From: Aminipila sp963524205
GTDB lineage: Bacteria > Bacillota > Clostridia > Peptostreptococcales > Anaerovoracaceae
NCBI GenBank assembly: GCA_963524205.1
Contig: CAURED010000007.1
Span: forward strand, 1-64,000
Length of the DNA stretch: 64,000 bases
Direction: 5' to 3'
Positions within the stretch are counted from its first letter, which is position 1. The number at the start of each line of letters is the position of its first letter. Shown piece by piece: positions 26,122 to 35,562 of this stretch. The notes below the pieces were generated by a model. That model was not told where the DNA came from, did not search any database, and saw only the letters and a list, made by a program, of their open reading frames with translations. The position numbers and the translations under genes were made by a program.

Positions 26122-26139
26122 ACTAGGAGGCAATACAAT

Positions 26140-26868
26140 ATGGGCAAAGTTATTTTGATAGCATCTGGGAAGGGCGGTGTAGGAAAAACTGTTTTTACTA
26201 CAAATGCTGGTGCCGCATTAGCACAGAAGGGATATAAAGTAGTTCTGATCGATATGGATATGGGACTACGCAATCTTGATTTGTGCTTGGGCCTTGAAAA
26301 TAAAGTTGTCTATGATATAGCTGATGCCTTGACAGGACTTTGTAGAATAAAGCAGGCGCTAATACGAGATCGAAGGTTTAAAGAGTTATATTTGATTTCC
26401 GCTGCCCACCATAGAGACAAGGGGGATTTGACCCCTTTACATATGAAAATACTTTGTGAAAAGCTAAAAGAAAGATTTGATTATATTCTGATTGATGCAC
26501 CAGCAGGTATTGGTGAAGGTCTAAAGCTTGCGGCTGCAGGGGCTGATTTAGGTGTAATAATTACGGCTCCTGAACATGTAGCAGTAAGAGATGCGGATAC
26601 ATTAGATAAAACTTTACGAGAGCTGGGGATAAAAGAAAGAATGTATATCGTAAATAAAGTAAAAGCTGATTTAATGAGCTTGGGTGTTGTACCAAATATT
26701 AGTGAGATAAATGATATTTTAAAACCACCTATGGCTGGAATCATCCAGTATGATGACAATATTCATATTGCTGCTAATAATGGCATCCCAGTGGTACTAA
26801 AAAAAGGAACATACATAGAAGAAAACTTTAATAATATAGTTGAGCGAATTATTAGTACAGAAGAATAA
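26140..26868 (+). CDS. minD: septum-site determining protein MinD
   Basis: A protein of 242 residues with the deviant Walker A SGKGGVGKT (9-17), LIDMDMGLRNLD and IDAPAGIG, all MinD marks. Usual members are about 265 residues and end in an amphipathic membrane helix rich in Phe, Leu and Lys. This one ends ENFNNIVERIISTEE, at best a weak such helix. minC, usually directly upstream, is absent, and minE is not downstream; a terminator follows. It may work with a MinC encoded elsewhere or with a different partner. Confidence 0.9.
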   Translation: MGKVILIASGKGGVGKTVFTTNAGAALAQKGYKVVLIDMDMGLRNLDLCLGLENKVVYDIADALTGLCRIKQALIRDRRFKELYLISAAHHRDKGDLTPLHMKILCEKLKERFDYILIDAPAGIGEGLKLAAAGADLGVIITAPEHVAVRDADTLDKTLRELGIKERMYIVNKVKADLMSLGVVPNISEINDILKPPMAGIIQYDDNIHIAANNGIPVVLKKGTYIEENFNNIVERIISTEE

Positions 26869-26880
26869 TAAAAATTAAAA

Positions 26881-26914
26881 AATACAGGGTTCACTGAGCC
26901 CTGTATTTTTTTAC
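26881..26914. terminator. bidirectional terminator between minD and rodA
   Basis: ATACAGGG and CCCTGTAT form a perfect stem around TTCACTGAG, with A-run before and T-run after. It suits both converging genes. Confidence 0.9.
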
Positions 26915-26934
26915 AATGTATAAATCTTTTTATT

Positions 26935-28041
26935 TTAGAAATTAATTAATTTACTTCTTATTCCAACATTTAGTATGAGTCCTAAAGCAATCATATTTGC
27001 AAGTACTGATGAACCACCATAACTTATAAAGGGAAGAGTGATACCAGTAACGGGCATGATTCCCATGGTCATGGCTATGTTCTCAAAAACTTGGAATCCA
27101 AACATTCCAATGAATCCAACGGCTATAAGTGCACCAAAATTTTCTTTTGCATTGTTGGCGATTTTAGCAATTCTGTATAAAAACAAGGTGTACAGTGCTA
27201 TTATAATAGCGCCACCAATCATGCCCAACTCTTCAACGATTACAGAGTAGATAAAGTCAGATTTCTGTACAGGTAAAAATTTCAGTTCTTTTTGAGTACC
27301 TTGAAATAGTCCTTTACCTAGAAAACCACCTGAACCAATGGCAACTTTGGACTGCCATACCTGATAATTTCCTCCAAGACCAAGATTGGTAGGGTGCAGA
27401 AATGCATCAATTCTTTCTTTTTGGTGGGAAGCCATAAATCTGTATACAAGAGGAAGAGAAATGGTAAAAATACATGTAAATTTACCTAATATTCGATAAT
27501 CGATTCCTGCATAAAAAACCATTGCCAGCCAGATAAAGCAAAGTACGATTGCGCCACCTAAATCTTCTTTTAATACAATAACAATAAATGGTGAGGCATA
27601 AAGAGCAGACATAATCACCCCTTTATAATTCCATAAGTTATCATGCTTACGAGAAAAATATAAGGCCAGGAGTATGACAAAAGTAATTTTAACAATTTCT
27701 GAAGGCTGGAAATTCATAATTCCTAAATTAATCCAAGCCCGGGAACCGTATTGCTCAACACCTAAGCCAGGAATATATACAGTTAACAATACCATTACAG
27801 AGCCAATATATAGTGGCCTTTCCCAATTTTCAAACACCTTATAATCAATAAGGAGTATGAAACCAATAGCGATAAAACCTAAAAAATAGGCTACAAGCTG
27901 CATTTTTACATACTTGTCAAAAACAAAATGTCCCTCTGAGGCAGTGCTGCTAATCATAACAATACTGATAGCAGCAAAACATAAGGGTAAAAATAGTAAA
28001 ATTTTGTCTATATTCTTAAATAAATTCCAAAAATACTTCAT
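26935..28041 (-). CDS. rodA: RodA/FtsW-type peptidoglycan glycosyltransferase
   Basis: A protein of 368 residues with about ten membrane helices. SEDS family marks include YGSRAWINLGIMNFQPSEIVK, LKEDLGGAIVLCFIWLAM and the C-terminal PVTGITLPFISYGGSS. Length and the isolated position beside the mre-pbp2 operon point to RodA rather than FtsW or SpoVE. It polymerises lipid II into glycan strands together with PBP2. The start has GAAAGGC ahead. Confidence 0.9.
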   Translation of the reverse strand: MKYFWNLFKNIDKILLFLPLCFAAISIVMISSTASEGHFVFDKYVKMQLVAYFLGFIAIGFILLIDYKVFENWERPLYIGSVMVLLTVYIPGLGVEQYGSRAWINLGIMNFQPSEIVKITFVILLALYFSRKHDNLWNYKGVIMSALYASPFIVIVLKEDLGGAIVLCFIWLAMVFYAGIDYRILGKFTCIFTISLPLVYRFMASHQKERIDAFLHPTNLGLGGNYQVWQSKVAIGSGGFLGKGLFQGTQKELKFLPVQKSDFIYSVIVEELGMIGGAIIIALYTLFLYRIAKIANNAKENFGALIAVGFIGMFGFQVFENIAMTMGIMPVTGITLPFISYGGSSVLANMIALGLILNVGIRSKLINF

Positions 28042-28244
28042 AGTTTGCCTTTCATTAATCTTGACATTGAGTTGCTTTAAACATTATAATAGTATTGTGT
28101 AATTATATCAATAATTAATTAATAGTAATGCAAAGATTTATTTCGCTGTTGGCATTGCCGCAGCATAATTTTTGTAAATTCGAGTGATTTATTCGGATTA
28201 TGTTTTTGTCTTAATTTTGTGTAAATATGCAAAATAAGGACAAG

Positions 28245-28273
28245 TTGGAGTTATGTATTGAATGATATATATG
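28245..28273 (+). promoter_or_regulatory. candidate promoter for rny
   Basis: TTGGAG, a 17-base spacer and TATATG lie just ahead of the GAGGAGG ribosome site of rny. Confidence 0.3.
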
Positions 28274-28286
28274 ATAATAAGAGGAG

Positions 28287-29840
28287 GTGTTTTATATTAC
28301 AGACATACTGATTAATGTACTGGTTGGGTTTATTGCCTTAGCCCTTGGGTTATTGGTTGGATATATAGTCAGAAAAACTGTTGGAGAGAAAGCCATTGGA
28401 AGTGCTGAACAGAAAGCAAGAAATCTGATTCTTGATGCTGAGAATAAATCTGAAACTATCAAGAAGGAAATCACTATAGAAGCCAAAGAAGAAGCTCACA
28501 AAATGAGAAATGAAATCGAGCGTGAAGTTCGAGAAAGAAGAGCAGAAATTCAGAGATCAGAAAAAAGATTAATTCAAAAAGAGGAAACCCTAGATAGAAA
28601 AATAGATAATCTGGAGAAAAAAGAAGAAAGCATTACACAAAAAGAACAATCATTAATTGACAAACAGAAAGAACTAGATGGATTTATTGAAAAGCAGATA
28701 AAAGAGCTTGAAAGAATTTCAGGGTACACTGTTGAGGATGCAAAAGCGATATTACTTGCTAACGTAGAAAAGGATATCAGAGTTGAAGCATCCGTGATGA
28801 TTAAAGATATCGAGTCAAAGGCTAAAGATGAAGCGGATAAGAAAGCAAAGGAAATTATTACTGGAGCTATTCAGAGATGTGCGGCTGACCATGTGGCTGA
28901 AAGTACAGTTTCTGTAGTAGCATTACCAAATGATGAAATGAAGGGAAGAATCATTGGTAGAGAAGGTAGAAATATCCGAGCTATTGAAACTTTAACTGGA
29001 ATTGACCTAATTATTGATGATACACCAGAAGCTGTTATTTTATCAGGTTTTGATCCAGTTAAGAGAGAAATTGCAAGAATTGCACTGGAAAAATTGATTG
29101 TAGATGGAAGAATTCATCCAGCTAGAATTGAGGAAATGGTAGAGAAGGCTGAGAAAGAAGTTAATGCTATTATTAAAGAGGCTGGAGAACAAGCAACTTT
29201 TGAAATTGGCATTCACAATTTCCATCCAGAACTTATAAAATTATTAGGTAGATTGAAGTATAGAACATCTTATGGTCAGAATGTTCTTAATCACTCCATT
29301 GAAGTTGCACATTTAGCAGGCTTAATGGCAAGTGAACTTGGTCTGGATTCTAAACTTGCAAAAAGAGCAGGTTTGTTACATGATATTGGTAAAGCTCTTG
29401 ACCATGAAGTTGAAGGTACTCATGTTGACATCGGTATCGATGTCCTTAGAAAGTATAAGGAATCTGAGGCAGTTGTTAACGGTATGGCAGCTCATCACGG
29501 AGATTATGAGCCAAAGAGTCTTGAAGCTGTTCTTATTGCAGCAGCTGATGCACTTTCAGCGGCAAGACCTGGAGCAAGAAGAGAAACTCTTGAATCCTAT
29601 ATTAAGAGGCTTCAGAAGCTTGAGGAAATTGCAACAACAACTCCTGGAGTTGAAAAGGCTTATGCTATACAAGCAGGCCGAGAAATTAGAATAGTGGCTA
29701 AACCAGATGAGATTAAGGATGAGGAAATTGTATTCTTGGCACGAGAAATATCTAAGAAGATTGAAAGTGAACTTGAATATCCTGGTCAGATAAAGGTTAA
29801 TGTTCTTCGAGAAACAAGAGCCATTGATTACGCAAAATAA
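28287..29840 (+). CDS. rny: ribonuclease Y
   Basis: About 515 residues. Domains in order: membrane anchor (ILINVLVGFIALALGLLVGY), long coiled coil (to about residue 200), KH domain with GRIIGREGRNIRAIE, and HD domain with LLHDIGKALDHE. It starts bulk mRNA decay at the membrane. The start is unusual. The frame has no ATG before the anchor, the GTG at 28287 overlaps the ribosome site GAGGAGG (28281-28287), and the codon at ideal distance (28296) is ATT. Coordinates use GTG; see findings. It is a single-gene unit ended by a strong terminator. Confidence 0.93.
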   Translation: MFYITDILINVLVGFIALALGLLVGYIVRKTVGEKAIGSAEQKARNLILDAENKSETIKKEITIEAKEEAHKMRNEIEREVRERRAEIQRSEKRLIQKEETLDRKIDNLEKKEESITQKEQSLIDKQKELDGFIEKQIKELERISGYTVEDAKAILLANVEKDIRVEASVMIKDIESKAKDEADKKAKEIITGAIQRCAADHVAESTVSVVALPNDEMKGRIIGREGRNIRAIETLTGIDLIIDDTPEAVILSGFDPVKREIARIALEKLIVDGRIHPARIEEMVEKAEKEVNAIIKEAGEQATFEIGIHNFHPELIKLLGRLKYRTSYGQNVLNHSIEVAHLAGLMASELGLDSKLAKRAGLLHDIGKALDHEVEGTHVDIGIDVLRKYKESEAVVNGMAAHHGDYEPKSLEAVLIAAADALSAARPGARRETLESYIKRLQKLEEIATTTPGVEKAYAIQAGREIRIVAKPDEIKDEEIVFLAREISKKIESELEYPGQIKVNVLRETRAIDYAK

Positions 29841-29856
29841 TTAGTTACAAAACTTA

Positions 29857-29886
29857 GACCCTGCAGATTTTACTGCAGGGTCTTTT
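29857..29886 (+). terminator. Rho-independent terminator after rny
   Basis: GACCCTGCAG and CTGCAGGGTC are a perfect 10-base stem with a short loop, followed by TTTT. Confidence 0.9.
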
Positions 29887-29913
29887 AACAATAAAATACA
29901 TAAAGGTGATAAT

Positions 29914-31296
29914 TTGGAAAAATATTTTAACAATGAAAATATTGGGCAAAAGTTGAATCATAACGAATCTTTTTATAAAAAAATGTGGTTGGTGGCAGTA
30001 CCCGTTGTAATACAAAATGTTATAAGCATCGGACTTAACATGATAGATATATTAATGATAGGCAGAGTAGGAGAAAAAGAACTTGCGGCAGTAGGTTCTG
30101 CAAACCAGATATTCTTTATATTTAGTATGTTATGCTTTGGATTTTATAGTGGCGCAGCAGTGTATGTCGCGCAATACTGGGGAACAAGAGATATAGCAAA
30201 CATAAAAAAGGTTATAGGAATAGATTATGTGGTAGGCCTTTCATTAGCTATAGTTACTTTTATAATAGCTATATTGTTTGCACCAAATCTTATATGGATA
30301 TTTTCAAGAGATAAAGAAGTTATTGCATTAGGTGCTGAATATCTTAGAACGGTATGCTTTTCTTATATTTTGATGAGTATAACATTTGTAATGGTATATA
30401 ATTCAAGAGCAATTCAGAAATTAAAAGCAGCCACCATTATAAATGGAGTTGCTATCGCTATAAATACAATTTTGAATTACTGTTTAATATATGGAAACTT
30501 TGGCATGCCGGTTATGGGGGTAAAAGGTGCGGCTATAGCTACTGTTATAGCAAGAATTGTGGAACTTATTAGTTTTGTAATATATATTTATATTCATAAG
30601 GAACACCCTTTTCACGGAAATTTCAAAGAACTTTTTTCTTTTGATAAAATTATGTTTAAAAACGTAATGAAAACTGCAGTGCCGGTGGTATTTACTGAAG
30701 GAGGCTGGGCAGCAGTAACTTCCCTGACCTTTGTCGCTTACGGTATGCTTGGTGCCACAGCATTAGCTGTTATTCAGATAGCAGAAGTAGTGGCCAATTT
30801 ATCCCAAGCGGTTTATTTTGGATTGGGTAATGCAACAGCAGTTATAATAGGAGAGTCATTAGGAAAAGCAGATACCGAATCCGCTTTTAAATTTGGCGGT
30901 ATGGCAATGAAAATAACCTGGGGACTAAACATAACGGTAACCATACTTTTAATTACTTTAAGCAGACCTATAGCGGCGATATATCATTTTAACAGTGAAA
31001 CAACACATTTACTTATATTAGTAATGATTGCATGGGCATTTACAACAACTCCTAAAATGCTTGCATATGTTCTTATATGTGGTATCTTAAGAGCAGGAGG
31101 AGACACTTTATACAGCCTTGTAGTAGATTTGTCTTGCAATGTTGCTATACAGCTTTCTATAGCTTTTTTTAGTGTACTTGTCCTAAATTTACCGCTTTAT
31201 TGGGTTGTTGCATTAGTTGCTATAAGTGATTTAGTGAAAACAATAATTTGCTATAAAAGATATTACAGTAAAAAATGGATGAACATAATTACCTAA
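29914..31296 (+). CDS. MATE family efflux transporter
   Basis: A protein of 460 residues starting at TTG after AAAGGTGATAA. Twelve membrane helices are arranged in two similar halves, with family motifs near VPVVIQNVISIGLNMIDILM and GRVGEKELAAVGSANQIFF. MATE proteins export cationic drugs or metabolites using a Na+ or H+ gradient. Neighbours give no hint of substrate. It is intact and of normal length. Confidence 0.9.
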   Translation: MEKYFNNENIGQKLNHNESFYKKMWLVAVPVVIQNVISIGLNMIDILMIGRVGEKELAAVGSANQIFFIFSMLCFGFYSGAAVYVAQYWGTRDIANIKKVIGIDYVVGLSLAIVTFIIAILFAPNLIWIFSRDKEVIALGAEYLRTVCFSYILMSITFVMVYNSRAIQKLKAATIINGVAIAINTILNYCLIYGNFGMPVMGVKGAAIATVIARIVELISFVIYIYIHKEHPFHGNFKELFSFDKIMFKNVMKTAVPVVFTEGGWAAVTSLTFVAYGMLGATALAVIQIAEVVANLSQAVYFGLGNATAVIIGESLGKADTESAFKFGGMAMKITWGLNITVTILLITLSRPIAAIYHFNSETTHLLILVMIAWAFTTTPKMLAYVLICGILRAGGDTLYSLVVDLSCNVAIQLSIAFFSVLVLNLPLYWVVALVAISDLVKTIICYKRYYSKKWMNIIT

Positions 31297-31368
31297 TATG
31301 ATATACTAATACGAATGCGAATTTTCAATTGATTGGTATGCATTTTAGATTTGAGAGGTTTATATATA

Positions 31369-32556
31369 ATGTTTGTATATTTAGATAACAGCGCAACGAC
31401 TAAACAGTATGACGCTGTAACGGATAAAATAATTGAATATATGAGAGAAGATTTTGGTAATCCGTCTTCATTGCATAGGCTTGGAATTACAGCCGAAAAG
31501 GCCATAAAATTAGCCAGAAAAAATGTGGCAGGAGCTATGAATGTTCGTGATGATGAGATAACTTTTACATCAGGAGGAACGGAGGCAGACAACACTGCAT
31601 TGATTGGTGCAATGTCAGCCAGAAAAAGACGTGGTAATAAAATTATTACCACAGCAGTAGAGCATCCGGCAATTTTAGAAACAACCAATAGACTAGAAAA
31701 TCATGGATTTTCCGTAGAATATTTAGATGTTGATGAGAAGGGATTAGTGGATATCCAGGCATTGCAAAGGGCGCTCACAGAAGATACTATACTTGTTTCA
31801 GCAATGGGAGTGAACAATGAGGTTGGCACTATTGAACCAATAAGGGAAATTGTGCAGATTAAAAATGAGTATAACAAAGCCAATGGTACAGACATTCTTT
31901 TTCATACAGATGGTGTACAAGCTTTTGGAAAGCTTCCAGTTATATCCAATGGTGTGGATATGATTTCTGTCAGCGGTCACAAAATACATGGACCTAAAGG
32001 GATAGGTGCTTTGTATATAAGAAAGGGACTTATGATAGAGCCTTATTTAATTGGAGGCGGTCAAGAGAAACATATGAGATCCGGTACAGAAAATGTTCCA
32101 GCTATAGTTGGATTTGGTTTAGCCGCAAAAATAGCAAATGGTAATTTTGACAATCGTATGAAGAATATGTCTAAGGTAAGAAACTATTTGCTGGAAGGTA
32201 TTAAAACTGAGATTAAGGATATAAAAATTAATAGTTCAGAAACCGATAGCTTAAATTGGGAAAGCGGAATGTGCAGTCCTTCTGTGCTAAATATATCGTT
32301 CTTAGGAACAAGAGGTGAAGTTCTGCTACATACACTTGAACAGGCTGATATTTATGTGTCTACAGGTTCTGCATGTTCTTCTAATAAGAAAGGTCAGAGT
32401 CATGTGCTTAAAGCTATGGGCTTGAATGATAAGGAGATTGAAGGAGCAATTAGATTTAGTTTTAGTGAATTTAATACAGTACAGGAAATGGAATATGTTT
32501 TGGAAAAATTAAAAACGGCGGTTGCCAAGTTTAGAAAACTAGGTAGTTTTAGATAG
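31369..32556 (+). CDS. cysteine desulfurase (NifS/IscS-like, thiI-linked)
   Basis: A protein of 395 residues; the ATG before FVYLDNSATTKQYDAV has GAGAGG upstream, and the longer frame from 31333 is unlikely. PLP-binding lysine in SVSGHKIHGPKG, conserved TSGGTEADNTAL and the persulfide cysteine in STGSACSS. It takes sulfur from cysteine and, because thiI follows 40 bases downstream, most probably feeds tRNA 4-thiouridine synthesis (compare NifZ-ThiI of B. subtilis) and perhaps thiamine. Confidence 0.92.
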   Translation: MFVYLDNSATTKQYDAVTDKIIEYMREDFGNPSSLHRLGITAEKAIKLARKNVAGAMNVRDDEITFTSGGTEADNTALIGAMSARKRRGNKIITTAVEHPAILETTNRLENHGFSVEYLDVDEKGLVDIQALQRALTEDTILVSAMGVNNEVGTIEPIREIVQIKNEYNKANGTDILFHTDGVQAFGKLPVISNGVDMISVSGHKIHGPKGIGALYIRKGLMIEPYLIGGGQEKHMRSGTENVPAIVGFGLAAKIANGNFDNRMKNMSKVRNYLLEGIKTEIKDIKINSSETDSLNWESGMCSPSVLNISFLGTRGEVLLHTLEQADIYVSTGSACSSNKKGQSHVLKAMGLNDKEIEGAIRFSFSEFNTVQEMEYVLEKLKTAVAKFRKLGSFR

Positions 32557-32595
32557 ATAAAATAGAAAATGATTGCATAGAAAGGAATAATATAT

Positions 32596-33786
32596 ATGAC
32601 TGATGATAGAAATATATTTATAGTAAGATGTGGTGAAGTAGCTCTCAAGGGTTTAAATAAGCCATATTTTGAAAGAATGCTTGTTGAAAGAATTAAGAAA
32701 ATGCTAAAGAAGTATGACGGGGTCGAGGTTAAAAGACATGAAGGCTTAATTTTCGTTAGAACAGATAAAAATCTTCCCAAAGGGGAAATTGTCGGACAAA
32801 TCTCAAAAGTTTTTGGAGTTGCTTCTATCAGCCCTGCGGTGGAAGTAGAAACAGATATTGATAAAATAGGTGAGGCGGCAGTTAAGGTAATGCTTGAACT
32901 TATTGAAGAAAAAGGTGTTCAGACTTTTAAAGTAGAAGCCAAGCGTGCAGATAAAACATTTCCGATTCAATCACCAGAAATAGGCAGAATTATTGGAGCA
33001 AAGATTTTAATTGGATGTAAAGTACTTAAAGTAGATGTACACAATCCAGAATGTTTGCTATTTGTTGACGTACGAAGAGAAAAATCTTATATTTATGAAC
33101 AGAAAATATCTGGCTTTGGAGGTCTGCCATTAGGCACAAATGGCAAGGGAATGGTTTTACTGTCAGGAGGTATAGATTCACCGGTGGCAGCATGGATGAT
33201 GGCTAAGCGAGGCATGATGATTGAAGCTGTGCATTTTCATTCCTATCCTTATACGAGTGAAAGAGCACAGGAAAAGGTAGAAGAATTAGCAAGCATTGTA
33301 GCAACTTATTGTGGCAGATTTAAGATGCATGTTATAAATCTACTACCGATTCAGGAGGAAATTGTACAACATTGCCCAGAAGAAGAAACTACTATTTTAG
33401 TACGTCGTTTTATGATGAGGATTGCAGAACGCGTGGCACAGGAAAAAGGCTGCACAATGCTTATTACAGGAGAAAATTTAGGACAGGTAGCAAGCCAGAC
33501 TGCAGAAGCAATTGTAGTTACTGATGCTTCCGTAAAGATGCCTGTTATGAGACCACTTATTGCTATGGATAAAGTTGATATTATGGCAAAAGCGCAGGAA
33601 ATTGGTACTTTTGAGACATCTATTCAGCCTTATGAAGATTGTTGTACTGTATTCCTACCTAAGCATCCAACAACAAAGCCTAAGCTTGAAAGAATATTAG
33701 AATCAGAAAGCCGTATTGATGTGGAAACACTTATTGAAACGGCTGTAGCTTCAAAAGAAACTGTAAATATATTTCCTCAAGATTAG
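32596..33786 (+). CDS. thiI: tRNA 4-thiouridine synthase ThiI
   Basis: A protein of 396 residues. It has an N-terminal ferredoxin-like and THUMP region (60-165) and a PP-loop with SGGIDSPVAAWMM (about 185-200). There is no C-terminal rhodanese domain, as is normal in Firmicutes. It adenylates U8 of tRNA and accepts sulfur from the cysteine desulfurase encoded just upstream. It ends about 100 bases before the sporulation operon. Confidence 0.93.
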   Translation: MTDDRNIFIVRCGEVALKGLNKPYFERMLVERIKKMLKKYDGVEVKRHEGLIFVRTDKNLPKGEIVGQISKVFGVASISPAVEVETDIDKIGEAAVKVMLELIEEKGVQTFKVEAKRADKTFPIQSPEIGRIIGAKILIGCKVLKVDVHNPECLLFVDVRREKSYIYEQKISGFGGLPLGTNGKGMVLLSGGIDSPVAAWMMAKRGMMIEAVHFHSYPYTSERAQEKVEELASIVATYCGRFKMHVINLLPIQEEIVQHCPEEETTILVRRFMMRIAERVAQEKGCTMLITGENLGQVASQTAEAIVVTDASVKMPVMRPLIAMDKVDIMAKAQEIGTFETSIQPYEDCCTVFLPKHPTTKPKLERILESESRIDVETLIETAVASKETVNIFPQD

Positions 33787-33805
33787 TTTCGACAAAAATA
33801 GAATT

Positions 33806-33891
33806 AAACCCCCTTATTCTCTTAAGGACAAGTCTTCCCACAAGTAATATAATGAAAGTGTTGGAAATGCTTGCAGAGTGTGAGGGGGTTT
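33806..33891 (+). promoter_or_regulatory. spoIIA leader: promoter flanked by arms that can mask the spoIIAA ribosome site
   Basis: AAACCCCCT (33806-33814) is the exact complement of AGGGGGTTT (33883-33891), which contains the spoIIAA ribosome site. Between the arms are AGGACA and TATAAT (33848-33853) at 17 bases, a plausible promoter; AGGACAAG could alternatively be part of a sigma-H -35. Transcripts starting here lack the left arm. Read-through from thiI would contain both arms and could hide the ribosome site. Confidence 0.5.
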
Positions 33892-33895
33892 TGTA

Positions 33896-34279
33896 ATGCA
33901 GACTTATTTGGATTTTCAAATGAAGGACGATGTTTTAATAGTCAATATTGTAGGGGACCTGGATCATCACCAGGCCACGCAAGCTAGAGAGGAAATTGAT
34001 AGAACCATTGAGGCGTTTAAAAGTAAACATCTTATTATGGACTTTTCAAAAGTTGAATTTATGGACAGCTCTGGGATAGGAGTTGTGATGGGGAGATACA
34101 ACAAAGTAAAAGAAAAGGGAGGAGAAATTCTTATAATTGGATGCTCTAAATATGTAAAACTTATTTTGGAGATGGCAGGTATTTTTACAATAATGGGTTG
34201 CTGTGAAAGTCTTAATGAAGCACTGGAAAAGTTCCAATTTATAGATGAACAGATGGAGGTGTCAGGCAATGGTAAATAA
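33896..34279 (+). CDS. spoIIAA: anti-sigma-F factor antagonist SpoIIAA
   Basis: A protein of 127 residues with a STAS fold. The phosphorylated serine lies in FMDSSGIGVVMGRY. In its unphosphorylated form it binds SpoIIAB and frees sigma-F in the forespore. It is slightly longer at the C-terminus than the usual 116-117 residues. Its end overlaps spoIIAB by 11 bases. Confidence 0.93.
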   Translation: MQTYLDFQMKDDVLIVNIVGDLDHHQATQAREEIDRTIEAFKSKHLIMDFSKVEFMDSSGIGVVMGRYNKVKEKGGEILIIGCSKYVKLILEMAGIFTIMGCCESLNEALEKFQFIDEQMEVSGNGK

Positions 34280-34706
34280 GATAAAAATAGAATTTTTAAG
34301 CCTGTCTGTGAATGAAAGCTTCGCAAGAACTGCAGTAGCAGGATTCTTTTCTGAACTTGATCCTACAATTGAAGAAATAGCAGAAATAAAAACCAGTGTA
34401 TCAGAGGCGGTAAGCAATGCTATTATACATGGATATAAAAGTGAAAACACAGGCATCGTAACGGTGGAATGCAGTTATGATGAGAATAGAAAAATAGTGA
34501 TATCAGTTCAAGATAATGGAGTTGGCATAGAAGATATTGAAAAAGCCAGAGAACCGTTATTTACAACAGGAAGTCCTGAGGAACGGGCAGGCATGGGGTT
34601 TACTGTAATGGAAAGTTTTACTGATCATGTAGAGGTTACATCAAAACTTGGAGAAGGAACAAAGGTTTTGATGATAAAGAAGTTGGATGCAGGGTATGAG
34701 TTATAA
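34269..34706 (+). CDS. spoIIAB: anti-sigma-F factor and SpoIIAA kinase SpoIIAB
   Basis: A protein of 145 residues from the ATG preceded by GGAGGTG. It has a GHKL ATPase fold: SEAVSNAIIHGY (N box), VQDNGVGIEDIEKAREPLFT (G1) and ERAGMGFTVMESFTD (G2). It holds sigma-F inactive and phosphorylates SpoIIAA. It overlaps both neighbours, so the three proteins are translationally coupled. Confidence 0.93.
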   Translation: MVNKIKIEFLSLSVNESFARTAVAGFFSELDPTIEEIAEIKTSVSEAVSNAIIHGYKSENTGIVTVECSYDENRKIVISVQDNGVGIEDIEKAREPLFTTGSPEERAGMGFTVMESFTDHVEVTSKLGEGTKVLMIKKLDAGYEL

Positions 34707-35439
34707 TTATACTGCAATAAAAAAGGAAGATACATATGCCTTAATAGAAAAAGCGAAGTTAGGCGATGAAGCAGCTAGAGAGCTTTTGGTTTCACAAAAT
34801 ACGGGACTAGTGAAAAGTTTAGCGTTAAAATATGTAGGATCAGGATATGAACTGGAAGATTTAATTCAAATAGGTTATATGGGCTTACTTAAGTCCATAG
34901 ATCGTTTTAACTCTACATACGATGTAATGTTTTCTACCTATGCTGTGCCTATGATTTTAGGAGAAATAAAAAGATATATTAGGGATGATGGAAGAATAAA
35001 AGTAAGCCGACAAATAAAAATGGACATAAAACACATGAAGCAGGCTAGAGATGAATACTATTATAAAAAAGGCACGCCGCCTAAGTTAAGCGAACTGGCC
35101 GCTGAAATGGAAATGCCTATAGAAAGATTGTTAGAAATTATGGAGGCAGATGATGCTTTGTGTAATCTGCAAAGTATTGATGATCCTGAAAGTGCACGGC
35201 AATATAGCTCTGAAAAAAGTGATAAGTTTGAATCGGCTGAGGAGAATATTGTAGATGTTATATACTTAAAAAGCATTATAGGAAAACTTGAAGAAAAGGA
35301 AAGAAAAATTATAGTGTTAAGGTATTTTAAGGATATGACTCAGCAGCAAATAGCTAATTTATTAGGCATATCACAAGTACAAGTATCTCGTATAGAAAAA
35401 AGAGTATTGGAAAATATTCGTTTAGGGTGCGAAAAATAA
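34687..35439 (+). CDS. sigF: sporulation sigma factor F
   Basis: A protein of 250 residues. It has region 2 (DLIQIGYMGLLKSIDRF, FSTYAVPMILGEIKRYIRDD), region 3, and region 4 with QQQIANLLGISQVQVSRIEK. Order and overlap in spoIIAA-spoIIAB-sigF establish identity. A second ATG three codons in is equally possible. It directs early forespore transcription. Confidence 0.93.
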   Translation: MQGMSYNYTAIKKEDTYALIEKAKLGDEAARELLVSQNTGLVKSLALKYVGSGYELEDLIQIGYMGLLKSIDRFNSTYDVMFSTYAVPMILGEIKRYIRDDGRIKVSRQIKMDIKHMKQARDEYYYKKGTPPKLSELAAEMEMPIERLLEIMEADDALCNLQSIDDPESARQYSSEKSDKFESAEENIVDVIYLKSIIGKLEEKERKIIVLRYFKDMTQQQIANLLGISQVQVSRIEKRVLENIRLGCEK

Positions 35440-35447
35440 TTATATTA

Positions 35448-35480
35448 ACAGGGCAAAGTTAAATCTTGCCTTGTTTTTTT
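35448..35480 (+). terminator. Rho-independent terminator after sigF
   Basis: ACAGGGCAA and TTGCCTTGT pair with one mismatch around a nine-base loop, followed by six Ts. Confidence 0.85.
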
Positions 35481-35562
35481 GTTAGAATTTGTCAGAATAA
35501 TCTGATTATTACACAAAAAGAAATAATTTTATATAAAACCCATGAAATATGCTAAAAAGTGC

